NCBI GenBank assembly: GCA_037189845.1
Contig: JBBCIS010000014.1
Coordinates: forward strand, 1 to 64,000
Source: JAMLHH01 sp037189845
GTDB taxonomy: Bacteria; Bacteroidota; Bacteroidia; Chitinophagales; JADIYW01
DNA: 64,000 bases
Direction: 5' to 3'
The translations under genes were made by a program, and so were the position numbers. The notes under the pieces are model-generated. The model did not search any database. It was not told where the DNA came from and saw nothing but the letters and a program-made list of their open reading frames with translations. Positions 53,957 to 61,652 of this stretch are shown piece by piece (positions within the stretch are counted from its first letter, which is position 1; each line of letters opens with the position of its first letter).

Positions 53957-54547
53957 CTATGTATTTTGGCTATCAGACTTAATATTTTCAATTTTTTGTG
54001 AAGAAATGGATTGTTCCCAAAGTTTAAGTTTTTTAGAATTGTTTTCTATAGTTTCTTCTTTAAATCTAAAGTTAGATTTAATGCTATGTAAATAGTTAAT
54101 TGTTTTTTCATCTAATATAAAACAAGCCAAATTGTTTATTGCCCATTCTATATAATTGGGATTGGTAAAGAAAATGTCGTCAACCGTTTTCCCTTTGTAC
54201 ATTCCAAAGTTTACATGAGAACTCAACATATAATACGAATCCCTCGAGTCCTTTTCTAAAGTAGGAATAGCTTTTTTATATGTTGATATATCGGTGTTTT
54301 CAACAAGAAACCATTGATAACAACCATCACATGGGATTCTTTTTTCTTTTCTCCAATTTTTATCGTATTGGTAATGATTGGTGTAAATTCCTGCTTCTGT
54401 TGGATAGCCAAAAGCTTTTCCATAGGGCATTTGTTCACATTCAATCTGTTCGACAACGGTGTAAAATTGGTTCGACCAATTTACTCTTCTAACAGCAAAC
54501 GGAGTCTTTCTTCCTATTCTATCCCAAATTTGAAATATATTTTCCAT
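53957..54547 (-). CDS. Hypothetical protein with exodeoxyribonuclease X-like C-terminal motif
   Basis: A 196-residue protein. Residues ~115-143 (FGMYKGKTVDDIFFTNPNYIEWAINNL) match the short ExoX-like C-terminal module, often found attached to nucleases or alone in Bacteroidota. The N-terminal half is aromatic-rich (MENIFQIWDRIGRKTPFAVRRVNWSNQFYTV) and unknown to me; it carries CDGCYQW. There is no nuclease active site. It opens the accessory stretch behind nuoN. Confidence 0.6.
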   Translation of the reverse strand: MENIFQIWDRIGRKTPFAVRRVNWSNQFYTVVEQIECEQMPYGKAFGYPTEAGIYTNHYQYDKNWRKEKRIPCDGCYQWFLVENTDISTYKKAIPTLEKDSRDSYYMLSSHVNFGMYKGKTVDDIFFTNPNYIEWAINNLACFILDEKTINYLHSIKSNFRFKEETIENNSKKLKLWEQSISSQKIENIKSDSQNT

Positions 54548-54736
54548 AGTTTAATGATAATTGTTTTTTGTTAATTTTTTATAAGCAAGAGATGGTCAAT
54601 TATTTTATATTTTCTTTCTGTGGTATTTATACTGAAATATTTAATATGTCAAGGTGAAAAATGATGGATAGTCCAATCCAGCGACTGAAGTCAGTTTGAG
54701 AAATAAATTTTTATATTTATAGATAATAAATGAATT

Positions 54737-55705
54737 GTGTTTGAATTTTTTAAAGATGAAATATTATCTGCTAATAATTGCTTATTCTATTTGACAAATA
54801 ATGTGAATTATTCTTTCTTAGGATTAAATATTTCTCATGATACTATTTTTACTGTCGTCACTACAATAGGGATTTTTGTAGCAGGAATATTAATTGAAAG
54901 ATATTTAAGCCTGCTTAAGAAGTATCAGGAAAAGAAAGAAATAGTTGAGATTGTATATGAAAATCTTAAAAAGACAATCAATCATACACTTCCTCAAGCC
55001 AAAGATATTTACAGGAAAAGTATTGATTCAATTAGTTTAAAGAACAGCATCTCAAGTTCTTCAGATAAATTAATTGCAGAAGAAATTTTTGTTCCGCTAT
55101 CGATAAATTATCAATTTTTGTTTAATGCTTTTACTGATAAAAATACAGTCATTAGTATAGTTAATTGCACAAAGTTTATCAAGGAAGCATTTTCCGGTAT
55201 TGATGCTGAGCATAGAGATGTATATAGAGAATCGAATGTCATAGAACAGCAAATTTCAGATGAGTTGGGTAAACTTTTTAGTCTAATTGATGAGTATATA
55301 TACTTAGGACAAGATAGAGGAGAGCATATGACAGATGAACGTTACCAAAGGATTCATGAAATTACTTATTCATTAGATAGAAGTATAGCTAAGTATGGAA
55401 ATCTGGAGTATTTAAAGAACAATTTTCTTCTATCATTATACAAAGAATTTAAAACTGATAATTATTTTAATAAAGACCGGAATGTCTTTAGAATTTTTAC
55501 TTTGGTTAAGGAAATACTTGTACTAATAATTAGAATAGAGAATAATCAAAAATCGCTCAAAGAAGCTTATTATAAATGTATTGGTAATATTTCTAAAGCA
55601 GAAGGACTATTGGCTAAGTATTTAAAATCAATAGAAGAAAATGAGCCAAAATCTTTTTGTAAATATTTCCTCACACAAATAAAACGATTAAGTCCAAAAC
55701 TATAA
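54737..55705 (+). CDS. Hypothetical single-pass membrane protein
   Basis: A 322-residue protein with one clear membrane segment near residues 36-52 (DTIFTVVTTIGIFVAGILI), followed by a long helical, Lys/Glu-rich cytoplasmic part (about 55-310) with coiled-coil character. The start is a GTG. I do not recognise a family. Its base composition is AT-rich like the other accessory genes. The next small gene begins 14 bases later. Confidence 0.5.
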   Translation: MFEFFKDEILSANNCLFYLTNNVNYSFLGLNISHDTIFTVVTTIGIFVAGILIERYLSLLKKYQEKKEIVEIVYENLKKTINHTLPQAKDIYRKSIDSISLKNSISSSSDKLIAEEIFVPLSINYQFLFNAFTDKNTVISIVNCTKFIKEAFSGIDAEHRDVYRESNVIEQQISDELGKLFSLIDEYIYLGQDRGEHMTDERYQRIHEITYSLDRSIAKYGNLEYLKNNFLLSLYKEFKTDNYFNKDRNVFRIFTLVKEILVLIIRIENNQKSLKEAYYKCIGNISKAEGLLAKYLKSIEENEPKSFCKYFLTQIKRLSPKL

Positions 55706-55719
55706 ATTCAGAATAGAAA

Positions 55720-55998
55720 ATGAATAGGGCTTTCGATGAGTTGGTCGCCCTCTATTCCGATAAAAGAAAACTCCTACAGAGATTACTCGACAAAACAGAA
55801 CGTGAGCTACGTTCAGGGAATGACGTAGAAATCATACATTCAAATATCCAGTATATCTTGGATGTCCATGAATTCTTAATGCTGGTAGAGTTGATTAAAG
55901 CTTTAGTTTTTGAGGATGTTGTCTGTTGTCAAAAATTCTCAGGATATCAATATGATTTTCTCTTTCCTGATAATATAAAGTATTGTGTTTCGAGATAA
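55720..55998 (+). CDS. Small hypothetical protein whose 3' end overlaps a toxin pseudogene
   Basis: A 92-residue helical protein (MNRAFDELVALYSDKRKLLQRLLDKTERELRSG...) of unknown family. The last third (about from residue 60) lies antisense to the ParE-like toxin pseudogene at 55895-56191 and reads like non-native sequence (VVCCQKFSGYQYDFLF). The original gene may have ended earlier, or the toxin module inserted into its end. Confidence 0.35.
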   Translation: MNRAFDELVALYSDKRKLLQRLLDKTERELRSGNDVEIIHSNIQYILDVHEFLMLVELIKALVFEDVVCCQKFSGYQYDFLFPDNIKYCVSR

Positions 55999-56191
55999 CA
56001 CATTTACGTATCTGAAGTTTTTGTTGAAATACAGGATAAGTTCGTGGATTTTCTGCGATGTAGAGGATGAGATTATCAAGCGTTATTGTAAATTTTAAAG
56101 CAACATCTTCGCCCTAATTTTCTATTAGGTAATCAATGAGTAAAAGGAAATCATTCTCTGCTAGTGGAGCCCAAATAATTTCTTTAGCCAT
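55895..56191 (-). pseudogene. ParE/RelE-like toxin, interrupted by an in-frame TAG
   Basis: The minus strand gives a 98-codon frame starting at the ATG at 56191: MAKEIIWAPLAENDFLLLID..., typical of ParE/RelE toxins (W-x-P-x-A-x-x-D start, then YIAENPRTYPVF, IRKCVISKHNTLYYQ, IDILRIFDNRQHP). Codon 26 is TAG (56114-56116) in a place where most relatives have Trp (IENWGED). Everything after it is still intact and in frame, so a single nonsense change has disabled it. The start overlaps the antitoxin stop by eight bases, the classic toxin-antitoxin layout. Confidence 0.8.
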
Positions 56192-56429
56192 GAGAAAATT
56201 TACTTCTGACTTTACTCATTACATTTCTGTGAGAAATACCTTTGTTTTGCTCTATTTCACTGATAGCTGAAAGAATGCCGTCTCTTTGTTCTTCAGACAT
56301 ATTCCATTCATTTTCTTCTTTTTGGCTATTTAAAAAGTTTAGAACCAACCCGTGAAACTCTTCCAGCTGATTGTTTTCTAAAGAATCAATCTTTTTTAGT
56401 ATTTCGAATTTGATATCAGAGGCTGTCAT
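56184..56429 (-). CDS. Antitoxin of a ParE/RelE-type toxin-antitoxin pair
   Basis: An 81-residue protein, helical, with a C-terminal pattern AISEIEQNKGISHRNVMSKVRSKF typical of Bacteroidota antitoxins that precede ParE-like toxins. It would bind and neutralise the toxin and repress the operon. The partner toxin gene at 55895-56191 is disrupted, so this antitoxin is now an orphan. Confidence 0.65.
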   Translation of the reverse strand: MTASDIKFEILKKIDSLENNQLEEFHGLVLNFLNSQKEENEWNMSEEQRDGILSAISEIEQNKGISHRNVMSKVRSKFSHG

Positions 56430-56514
56430 TGCAATGCTATTTACTTAAAATTACAAAAAATATGAGAACGATGAAGATAGGATACGACTCTTGTATTTAT
56501 TCTAATAAGAGTTA

Positions 56515-57045
56515 TTAATAATAATCATCATTTTCAATAAACATCACTTCAGAGTTTATTTTATCAGGTACGATTTGTAGTAAAAGAGAAATGGCAGTTT
56601 CTATATGGTCTTTAGAGGTAAATACAATACAAATCGTTCCATTATTCGGACAAACAAATTCCATACGATAGGGGCGAAAAGAAAATGTTTTTTGGATAAG
56701 TACAATCCGTTTCAGTTCGATGGTTGAAATATTGATGCCTTTCTTTTGAGATGTTATCTGAATGTATTCATCTGTGATTGATAACTGAGCTTTGGTATAC
56801 GTTCTACTTGTAAAAAGAATTGCTCCCAATAATCCCGCAATTACTGAAAACTCTAAAAATGATGACAATTTTTCCGGAAGTGCAGAATGATATGCAAACG
56901 ATAAATGATACAGGTATTTAACCGGGAAATCAACAATATCAAATAATACCCATCCTACAGCTGCGACTAAGATGAACGCAAGAGATATTTTTTTGAAAAA
57001 ATAATTCACCTTGCTGATTTTTACCGGATATGTATTTGCTATCAT
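56515..57045 (-). CDS. Hypothetical membrane protein with PH-like C-terminal domain
   Basis: A 176-residue protein with two membrane segments (about residues 19-38 and 64-80) and a C-terminal beta-rich part (about 88-165: QLSITDEYIQITSQKKGINISTIELKRIVLIQKTF...) that resembles bacterial PH-type domains. I do not recognise a family. It lies in the accessory zone and is monocistronic. Confidence 0.5.
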   Translation of the reverse strand: MIANTYPVKISKVNYFFKKISLAFILVAAVGWVLFDIVDFPVKYLYHLSFAYHSALPEKLSSFLEFSVIAGLLGAILFTSRTYTKAQLSITDEYIQITSQKKGINISTIELKRIVLIQKTFSFRPYRMEFVCPNNGTICIVFTSKDHIETAISLLLQIVPDKINSEVMFIENDDYY

Positions 57046-57142
57046 GCAATGAGAAAATCAGACTTTGAATATACTGTAAATCAATATTCATTTTGTTTTA
57101 AAACCGAAACGTTAGATAGAAAATATGATCATAATTGTAGTG

Positions 57143-57157
57143 GGAGACGGAGTCTCC
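57143..57157. repeat. Short perfect hairpin GGAGAC-gga-GTCTCC
   Basis: A 6-bp perfect stem with a 3-base loop lies in the gap before the TSUP gene. No T-run follows on either strand, so it is not a clear terminator. Confidence 0.35.
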
Positions 57158-57243
57158 TTATAATATTTACTCGATTGGAATATTCAAATCATATACTTAT
57201 TATAAGCCAATAAAAGATTCCCGAAAAGATAATTCCAAGTAAA

Positions 57244-57251
57244 TATCTTTG
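57244..57251 (+). promoter_or_regulatory. TANNTTTG (-7) box of the TSUP gene
   Basis: The exact consensus TATCTTTG ends four bases before the GTG start at 57256, so the transcript would be leaderless or nearly so. Confidence 0.45.
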
Positions 57252-57255
57252 CAGG

Positions 57256-57981
57256 GTGGAAATTCCCTGGCTGATCATGTTGATCGTGTTCGTAGCGAGC
57301 ACCATCTTTGCAACATTCGGATTTGGTGATGCGCTCCTTGCATTGCCCTTTCTGACTATGACGATTGGATTGCAGCAAGCTACTCCTTTATTAGCAATGT
57401 CGGGATTTACACTGGCATTGTGCCTGATGGGAACAGGTTACAAGTATATTCAGTGGAAAGAAGCGATCAAGCTGGTGATAGGTTCGCTGTGTGGAGTGCC
57501 GATAGGAGTATGGCTCCTCAAGCACATGGATAAAAATCTCATGCAGGGTATAGTAGGAATGGTGATTGCGCTGATCTCTCTGTATAATCTTTTCAAACCA
57601 TCACTGTTCAAAATAGAATCTGACCGGACTGCACCATTATTTGGTTTTCTGGGGGGAATATTAGGCGGAGCTTTCAATACGAGTGCTCCTCCGGTGGTGA
57701 TGTTCGGAGCTATGCGCGGATGGTCTCCTGTGATGTTTGTCGGAATGATGCAGGCTTTTTTTCTTCCAACGGATGTGTTTGTCATCGCTGGGCATATCGG
57801 TAGCGGATTACTGAATGCAGAAGTGTTAAGGTATTATCTATGGTGTCTGCCTTTTTTATTGCTGGCAGTATACATCGGCAGTCAGCTCAAGAAAAAGATA
57901 CCTGTAGAGAAATTTCAGAAAGGTGTTTTTGTGTTGATACTGATATCGGGATTATTACTGACTTTGAGGAGCTGGGTGTAA
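57256..57981 (+). CDS. TSUP-family (TauE/SafE) membrane transporter
   Basis: A 241-residue protein with about seven or eight membrane helices and the two-repeat TSUP plan: FGFGDALLALPFL in the first repeat and GFLGGILGGAFNTSAPPVVMFGAM in the second, both close to the family GFGGG/GFxxGxxG motifs. It would export small organic sulfur or sulfonate anions; the substrate is not shown. The start is GTG, with a promoter box just upstream. Confidence 0.87.
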   Translation: MEIPWLIMLIVFVASTIFATFGFGDALLALPFLTMTIGLQQATPLLAMSGFTLALCLMGTGYKYIQWKEAIKLVIGSLCGVPIGVWLLKHMDKNLMQGIVGMVIALISLYNLFKPSLFKIESDRTAPLFGFLGGILGGAFNTSAPPVVMFGAMRGWSPVMFVGMMQAFFLPTDVFVIAGHIGSGLLNAEVLRYYLWCLPFLLLAVYIGSQLKKKIPVEKFQKGVFVLILISGLLLTLRSWV

Positions 57982-58114
57982 TTTTAAAGTAGAAGACAAA
58001 TCACATTTTTAGCTTACTACAACAGCTGGTCCGGTTGTAAATAATAATAATGAAATTTTTTATGTTATACCGAAAAATCAATTCGTGTATTAATGGCAAA
58101 TAACAAACCATAAA

Positions 58115-58761
58115 TCATTTATATGGTCGTTGTGATATTGCTGTCAATATTGTATGTGTTTCAAATTCATTATGTCCCTTTTATAACCTACTTTGAAAAT
58201 AATTATCTCTTTAAAGTTGTTTTTTCTGAGTAAACAGTCAGTTCATCTAAGCTGTAGTAGTAAAAATATGTTCTGTCACCAGTGCTACTGATTTGAAAAT
58301 CGGATTTGTTCGGGTCGTCTTATATAAAACTCAAATACAGTAGCCCATTTTTGTTGAGTAAGTGTAGACAGTCAGAAATGAATTTTTAGCCGTCATTGTG
58401 TGATAGATAAAGTAAGCAGAAACCACAGATGATTCCATCATATTTTTATGTAAGAGCGGAAATTTCTCTGCTGTCCATAATGACAAAATCTGCCGAAGGA
58501 TTATTCCTTTTTGCAAGCTGTATCATATTGGGAGCAATATCAATTCCGAGGATGTCCAGTCGGGTCTTTTTGATAAGAGATACTTTGAAATATTACCCGG
58601 GCCAAACCAATTTCTAAGATTTTTGCATTTTCACTGGCAATAGAATTGCCAATAAAGTCATACGTAGCATTATACAAATCCAGATTCATGAATTTTTCCT
58701 GGTACAGAGTGGCTACTTTGTCCCATGTCTCGAAAGTTTCTCTGTATCTGTCGTTAGTCAT
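58115..58761 (-). pseudogene. Decayed class I SAM-dependent methyltransferase
   Basis: The minus strand starts with an intact MTNDRYRETFETWDKVATLYQEKF..., reaching the SAM motif as ILEIG. A one-base loss then shifts the frame (FGPGNISKYLLSKRPD continues in the next frame), a second shift gives LDILGIDIAPNMIQLAKRNN..., and in-frame stops follow at positions where Lys or Glu is expected (before KYDGIICGF, before KFISDC, before DDPNKSDF). Two more shifts precede the natural end NEFETHTILTAI. The whole ~215-codon gene is recognisable but dead. Confidence 0.85.
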
Positions 58762-58784
58762 GCTGGTATTCGAAGTACTGTATA

Positions 58785-59291
58785 TTATGGTATACTGTCT
58801 TTGTGATGTTCTTGTTTTTCAAATGATTGAATAAATCGTAGTGCAGTGATTGCCAGACTATTGTCGGGGAATTCTCTCAATGTTTTTTCGTAGTATTCTT
58901 TTGATTTTTCAATATCACCAGTCTGGCCATAGCAAAAAGCTATGTTGTTTAGTGCAATTTCTTTATAGGTCATTTTTGATGAGCTGAGTAATGTCAAATA
59001 ACGATATTTGTCCAGCCAGTTGTGTTTTTTGAAAAAATCATAACTCTTTTGGAAATAGGGAATGGCTTCAGGAAAATGCCCCTGACTGAGAAGTTTTATT
59101 CCTTTCCGTTGATCTTTGGGAATCTGCGTTCGCAAAATGAATGACAAAAGCAAATAAGTGATAGAACTCCATAGAACAGTATTTTCTACTTTTAAAAGAT
59201 TCATTAGAGATACTATAATTATTATGACGATTATTTGAAGAACAAATGAAACCCAAGCAAATTGGTTAACTATTGGAATGTTTGATGCCAT
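58785..59291 (-). CDS. Membrane-anchored TPR protein
   Basis: A 168-residue protein with two N-terminal membrane segments (about residues 12-32 and 37-53) and two or three tetratricopeptide repeats: AIPYFQKSYDFFKKHNWL, EIALNNIAFCYGQTGDIEKSKEYYEKTLREFPDN. It is likely a protein-protein adaptor; its partner is unknown. It lies just upstream of the methyltransferase pseudogene. Confidence 0.65.
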   Translation of the reverse strand: MASNIPIVNQFAWVSFVLQIIVIIIIVSLMNLLKVENTVLWSSITYLLLSFILRTQIPKDQRKGIKLLSQGHFPEAIPYFQKSYDFFKKHNWLDKYRYLTLLSSSKMTYKEIALNNIAFCYGQTGDIEKSKEYYEKTLREFPDNSLAITALRFIQSFEKQEHHKDSIP

Positions 59292-59417
59292 TGTGGTTGA
59301 TTTTTACATTTCTTATTAAAGAAAAGGATGAGTTGCGTATTTTCTGTATCTAAAAATGTGTATTGATTGTATTGAATATAAATTCAAAAGTGTATTTCTA
59401 TTGAAATTGGTTGTAAA

Positions 59418-59876
59418 TCAATCAACTAAAACAAGTTCAATAGTATCTAATTCGTTAGAAGGTAACGACTTCATTTCTTTTTGAATCTTTTCAAACTCAT
59501 TGTAAATATTATCAGAGAAATAGTCATTCATAATTTGGCAACCTAGTTCCCTAAATGATATTTCGCTTTCATAGTCAATAAACCAAATTCGTTGTGTTTT
59601 TTCGTCCTTACTTATTTGCCAAATTGTTATATATCGTCCAATTGGTAGTAAAGCTGTCGTTCCTTTGTCGGACAATGCTGTATGTGTTTCTAACATAATG
59701 CTTATGCTTACACCAACAATTTCTCGGTTATACCAAACTTTATCTATATCTGTTGTCATTGCAAAGGTTTCTGTTTCGTTGATGTCATCAACAATAAGTC
59801 TGTACTTGTGAGAAAGAGGAGGTTGTTGTATAAGAAAATGTTTACGCATGAATAATAGTTTAAAAATTCTCAACAC
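59418..59876 (-). CDS. Hypothetical protein
   Basis: A 152-residue soluble protein without a recognised domain (SHKYRLIVDDINETETFAMTTDIDKVWYN...). An ATG at 59849 is an equally plausible start. It is mixed alpha/beta and AT-rich, like its neighbours in the accessory stretch. Confidence 0.45.
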   Translation of the reverse strand: MLRIFKLLFMRKHFLIQQPPLSHKYRLIVDDINETETFAMTTDIDKVWYNREIVGVSISIMLETHTALSDKGTTALLPIGRYITIWQISKDEKTQRIWFIDYESEISFRELGCQIMNDYFSDNIYNEFEKIQKEMKSLPSNELDTIELVLVD

Positions 59877-59987
59877 ATTTGGTTTATTAGCATTTTATGT
59901 ACAATTAATACAACTAATATAATAATTTGAATTGGCAGTTGATTTTATTTATTTCTGCTGAATTGGATTTGTACTCCGCCCGTGTGA

Positions 59988-60050
59988 GTGATAGAGCGGA
60001 ATATCGTCCGGAATGAAATGTAGGAAAGATGGAGCGAAAGCACGACCGGA
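59988..60050 (+). repeat. Dispersed intergenic repeat, copy C
   Basis: GTGATAGAGCGGAATATCGTCCGGAATGAAATGTAGG.AAGATGGAGCGAAAGCACGACCGG closely matches copy B at 40785 and, in reverse, copy A at 25647. Confidence 0.65.
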
Positions 60051-60102
60051 ATGCAAATGGAGGGCACACCACAGATATTTAACAGAACTTTGTCTCACCA
60101 TT

Positions 60103-60134
60103 TTTGGTGATATAGATTAGACTTCTTACTTTTG
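60103..60134 (+). promoter_or_regulatory. Full Bacteroidota-type promoter (TTTG-N20-TACTTTTG)
   Basis: A TTTG -33 element at 60103-60106 is separated by 20 bases from an exact TANNTTTG box (TACTTTTG, 60127-60134). The start codon of the PLP lyase is 17 bases further on. It is the best complete promoter seen in the window. Confidence 0.65.
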
Positions 60135-60151
60135 ATTTATATCTAAATTTC

Positions 60152-61603
60152 ATGACAAACCGTTTTACACTTCCAGAAAAAGGTGCTGATGCCAATGAAT
60201 TACTCCGGAGAATGGAGACCTTCAAAGAGAAAGATATCAACTGGCCGGCAGGGAAATTTTTTGGTTATGTGTTTTATCCGGGAGAAGATATTTATGAGGT
60301 CAGTAAGAAAGCTTACACTTCATTTATTGCGACCAACGGATTGAATCCTTCCGCGTTTCAGAGTCTTCGAAAAATGGAATCTGAGGTGGTAGGTATGACT
60401 GCTTCGTTTTTGAACGGAGATGCTTCTGTCACGGGAACGATGACCTCGGGAGGGACTGAAAGTATCATGATGGCGGTACTTTCTGCGAGAGAGTGGGCGC
60501 ACAAAAACAAACCGAATGTCAAAGAACCGGAAGTGCTGGCTCCGGCAACAGCGCATCCTGCTTTCCCTAAAGCATGTCATTTTTTTGGATTGAAATATGT
60601 GGAAGCTCCGATCGGAGATGACTATAGGGTAGATGTGAAGGAAATGCAAAAGCTGGTCAATGCCAATACTGTACTGATGGTCGCATCGGCTCCGCAATAT
60701 CCGCAAGGGGTGATAGATCCTGTGGAAGAGGTGGCGGCTATCGCTCAGAAATGGGGGATTTTGTGTCACGTGGATGGGTGTGTAGGTGGATATTTGCTGC
60801 CTTTTCTGGAAATGGGAGGTGTGCTATTGCCCAAATTTGATTTCAGGGTGCCGGGAGTCACTTCTATGTCGGCGGATACGCATAAATATGGCTACGCTGC
60901 CAAAGGTGCTTCTGTAATTTTATATAGAAATAAAGAGCTGCGCAAAGGTCAGTTTTATGTGAAAACAGATTGGTCGGGGGGTATTTACGGCTCGCCTTCA
61001 TTTGCAGGTACGAGACCGGGCGGTGCGATTGCTGCAGCTTGGGCAGTGCTCAACTACATCGGCAGAGAGCGTTATGTCAAAATGCAGATGAATGCCTACC
61101 GTACGACCCGGATTTTGATGGAGGGTGTCAAAGCAATCGATGGACTGGAAATTTTAGGCAATCCGGAAGCTACTGTTTTTGCCATCGCATCTGAAAAATA
61201 TGATGTTCACTCTATTGCGGATGAAATGGCTGAATTGGGTTGGTATATCAATCGTCAGCAATTGCCTCCCAGCTTGCATATATTTGTGACGGATATTCAT
61301 GTAGGTAAAGAGCAGATGTTCCTGAATGATTTGCAGCAAGCTGTAAAAAAAGCCGGGAAGTTCAGCTGGGAAAATCTCAAAAAATCTGTTCAGGTCAATA
61401 CCGTAAAAGGTCTCAGAAAAATGCTGGCACCATCATATTTCAACAAGCTGATGGATATGGCTAAAGGCGGCGGGGATAGTGGCGGTAACCGCAAAGCGGC
61501 CATGTATGGTATGATGGGTGCTTTGAAAGGTTCTGACAAGCTAGAAGAAATCGTGGTGGATTTCATTGATCAGCTGAATTCACCGGAGGCAGAGAAGAAG
61601 TAG
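60152..61603 (+). CDS. PLP-dependent decarboxylase/lyase, sphingosine-1-phosphate-lyase-like
   Basis: A 483-residue group II PLP decarboxylase-fold enzyme. GTMTSGGTESIMMA binds the PLP phosphate; H206-x-D208 (HVDGCVGGYLLPF) contacts the ring; K245 in SADTHKYGYAAKG is the Schiff-base lysine. The pattern (AGKFFGYVFYPGEDIYEVSKKAY at the N-terminus, YGSPSFAGTRPGGAIAAAWA) fits sphingosine-1-phosphate lyases, which break down sphingoid-base phosphates. No N-terminal membrane anchor is present. Sphingolipid turnover is plausible in Bacteroidota but is inferred from family. Confidence 0.85.
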   Translation: MTNRFTLPEKGADANELLRRMETFKEKDINWPAGKFFGYVFYPGEDIYEVSKKAYTSFIATNGLNPSAFQSLRKMESEVVGMTASFLNGDASVTGTMTSGGTESIMMAVLSAREWAHKNKPNVKEPEVLAPATAHPAFPKACHFFGLKYVEAPIGDDYRVDVKEMQKLVNANTVLMVASAPQYPQGVIDPVEEVAAIAQKWGILCHVDGCVGGYLLPFLEMGGVLLPKFDFRVPGVTSMSADTHKYGYAAKGASVILYRNKELRKGQFYVKTDWSGGIYGSPSFAGTRPGGAIAAAWAVLNYIGRERYVKMQMNAYRTTRILMEGVKAIDGLEILGNPEATVFAIASEKYDVHSIADEMAELGWYINRQQLPPSLHIFVTDIHVGKEQMFLNDLQQAVKKAGKFSWENLKKSVQVNTVKGLRKMLAPSYFNKLMDMAKGGGDSGGNRKAAMYGMMGALKGSDKLEEIVVDFIDQLNSPEAEKK

Positions 61604-61640
61604 ACGGTAAAGAATTTCCGATATATAGTAGCCGCTTTCT

Positions 61641-61648
61641 TATTTTTG
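61641..61648 (+). promoter_or_regulatory. TANNTTTG (-7) box of the flavoprotein gene
   Basis: The exact consensus TATTTTTG ends four bases before the ATG at 61653, so the mRNA would be nearly leaderless. Confidence 0.5.
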
Positions 61649-61652
61649 CATC

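Noticed and set aside
56114..56116. TAG in the toxin as a recoded sense codon
   Set aside because: TAG is used as the ordinary stop in several intact genes here, such as nuoA and nuoF, so recoding is unlikely.
58331..58617. Short open frames on both strands between the TSUP and TPR genes
   Set aside because: They are fragments and shadows of the methyltransferase pseudogene at 58115-58761.
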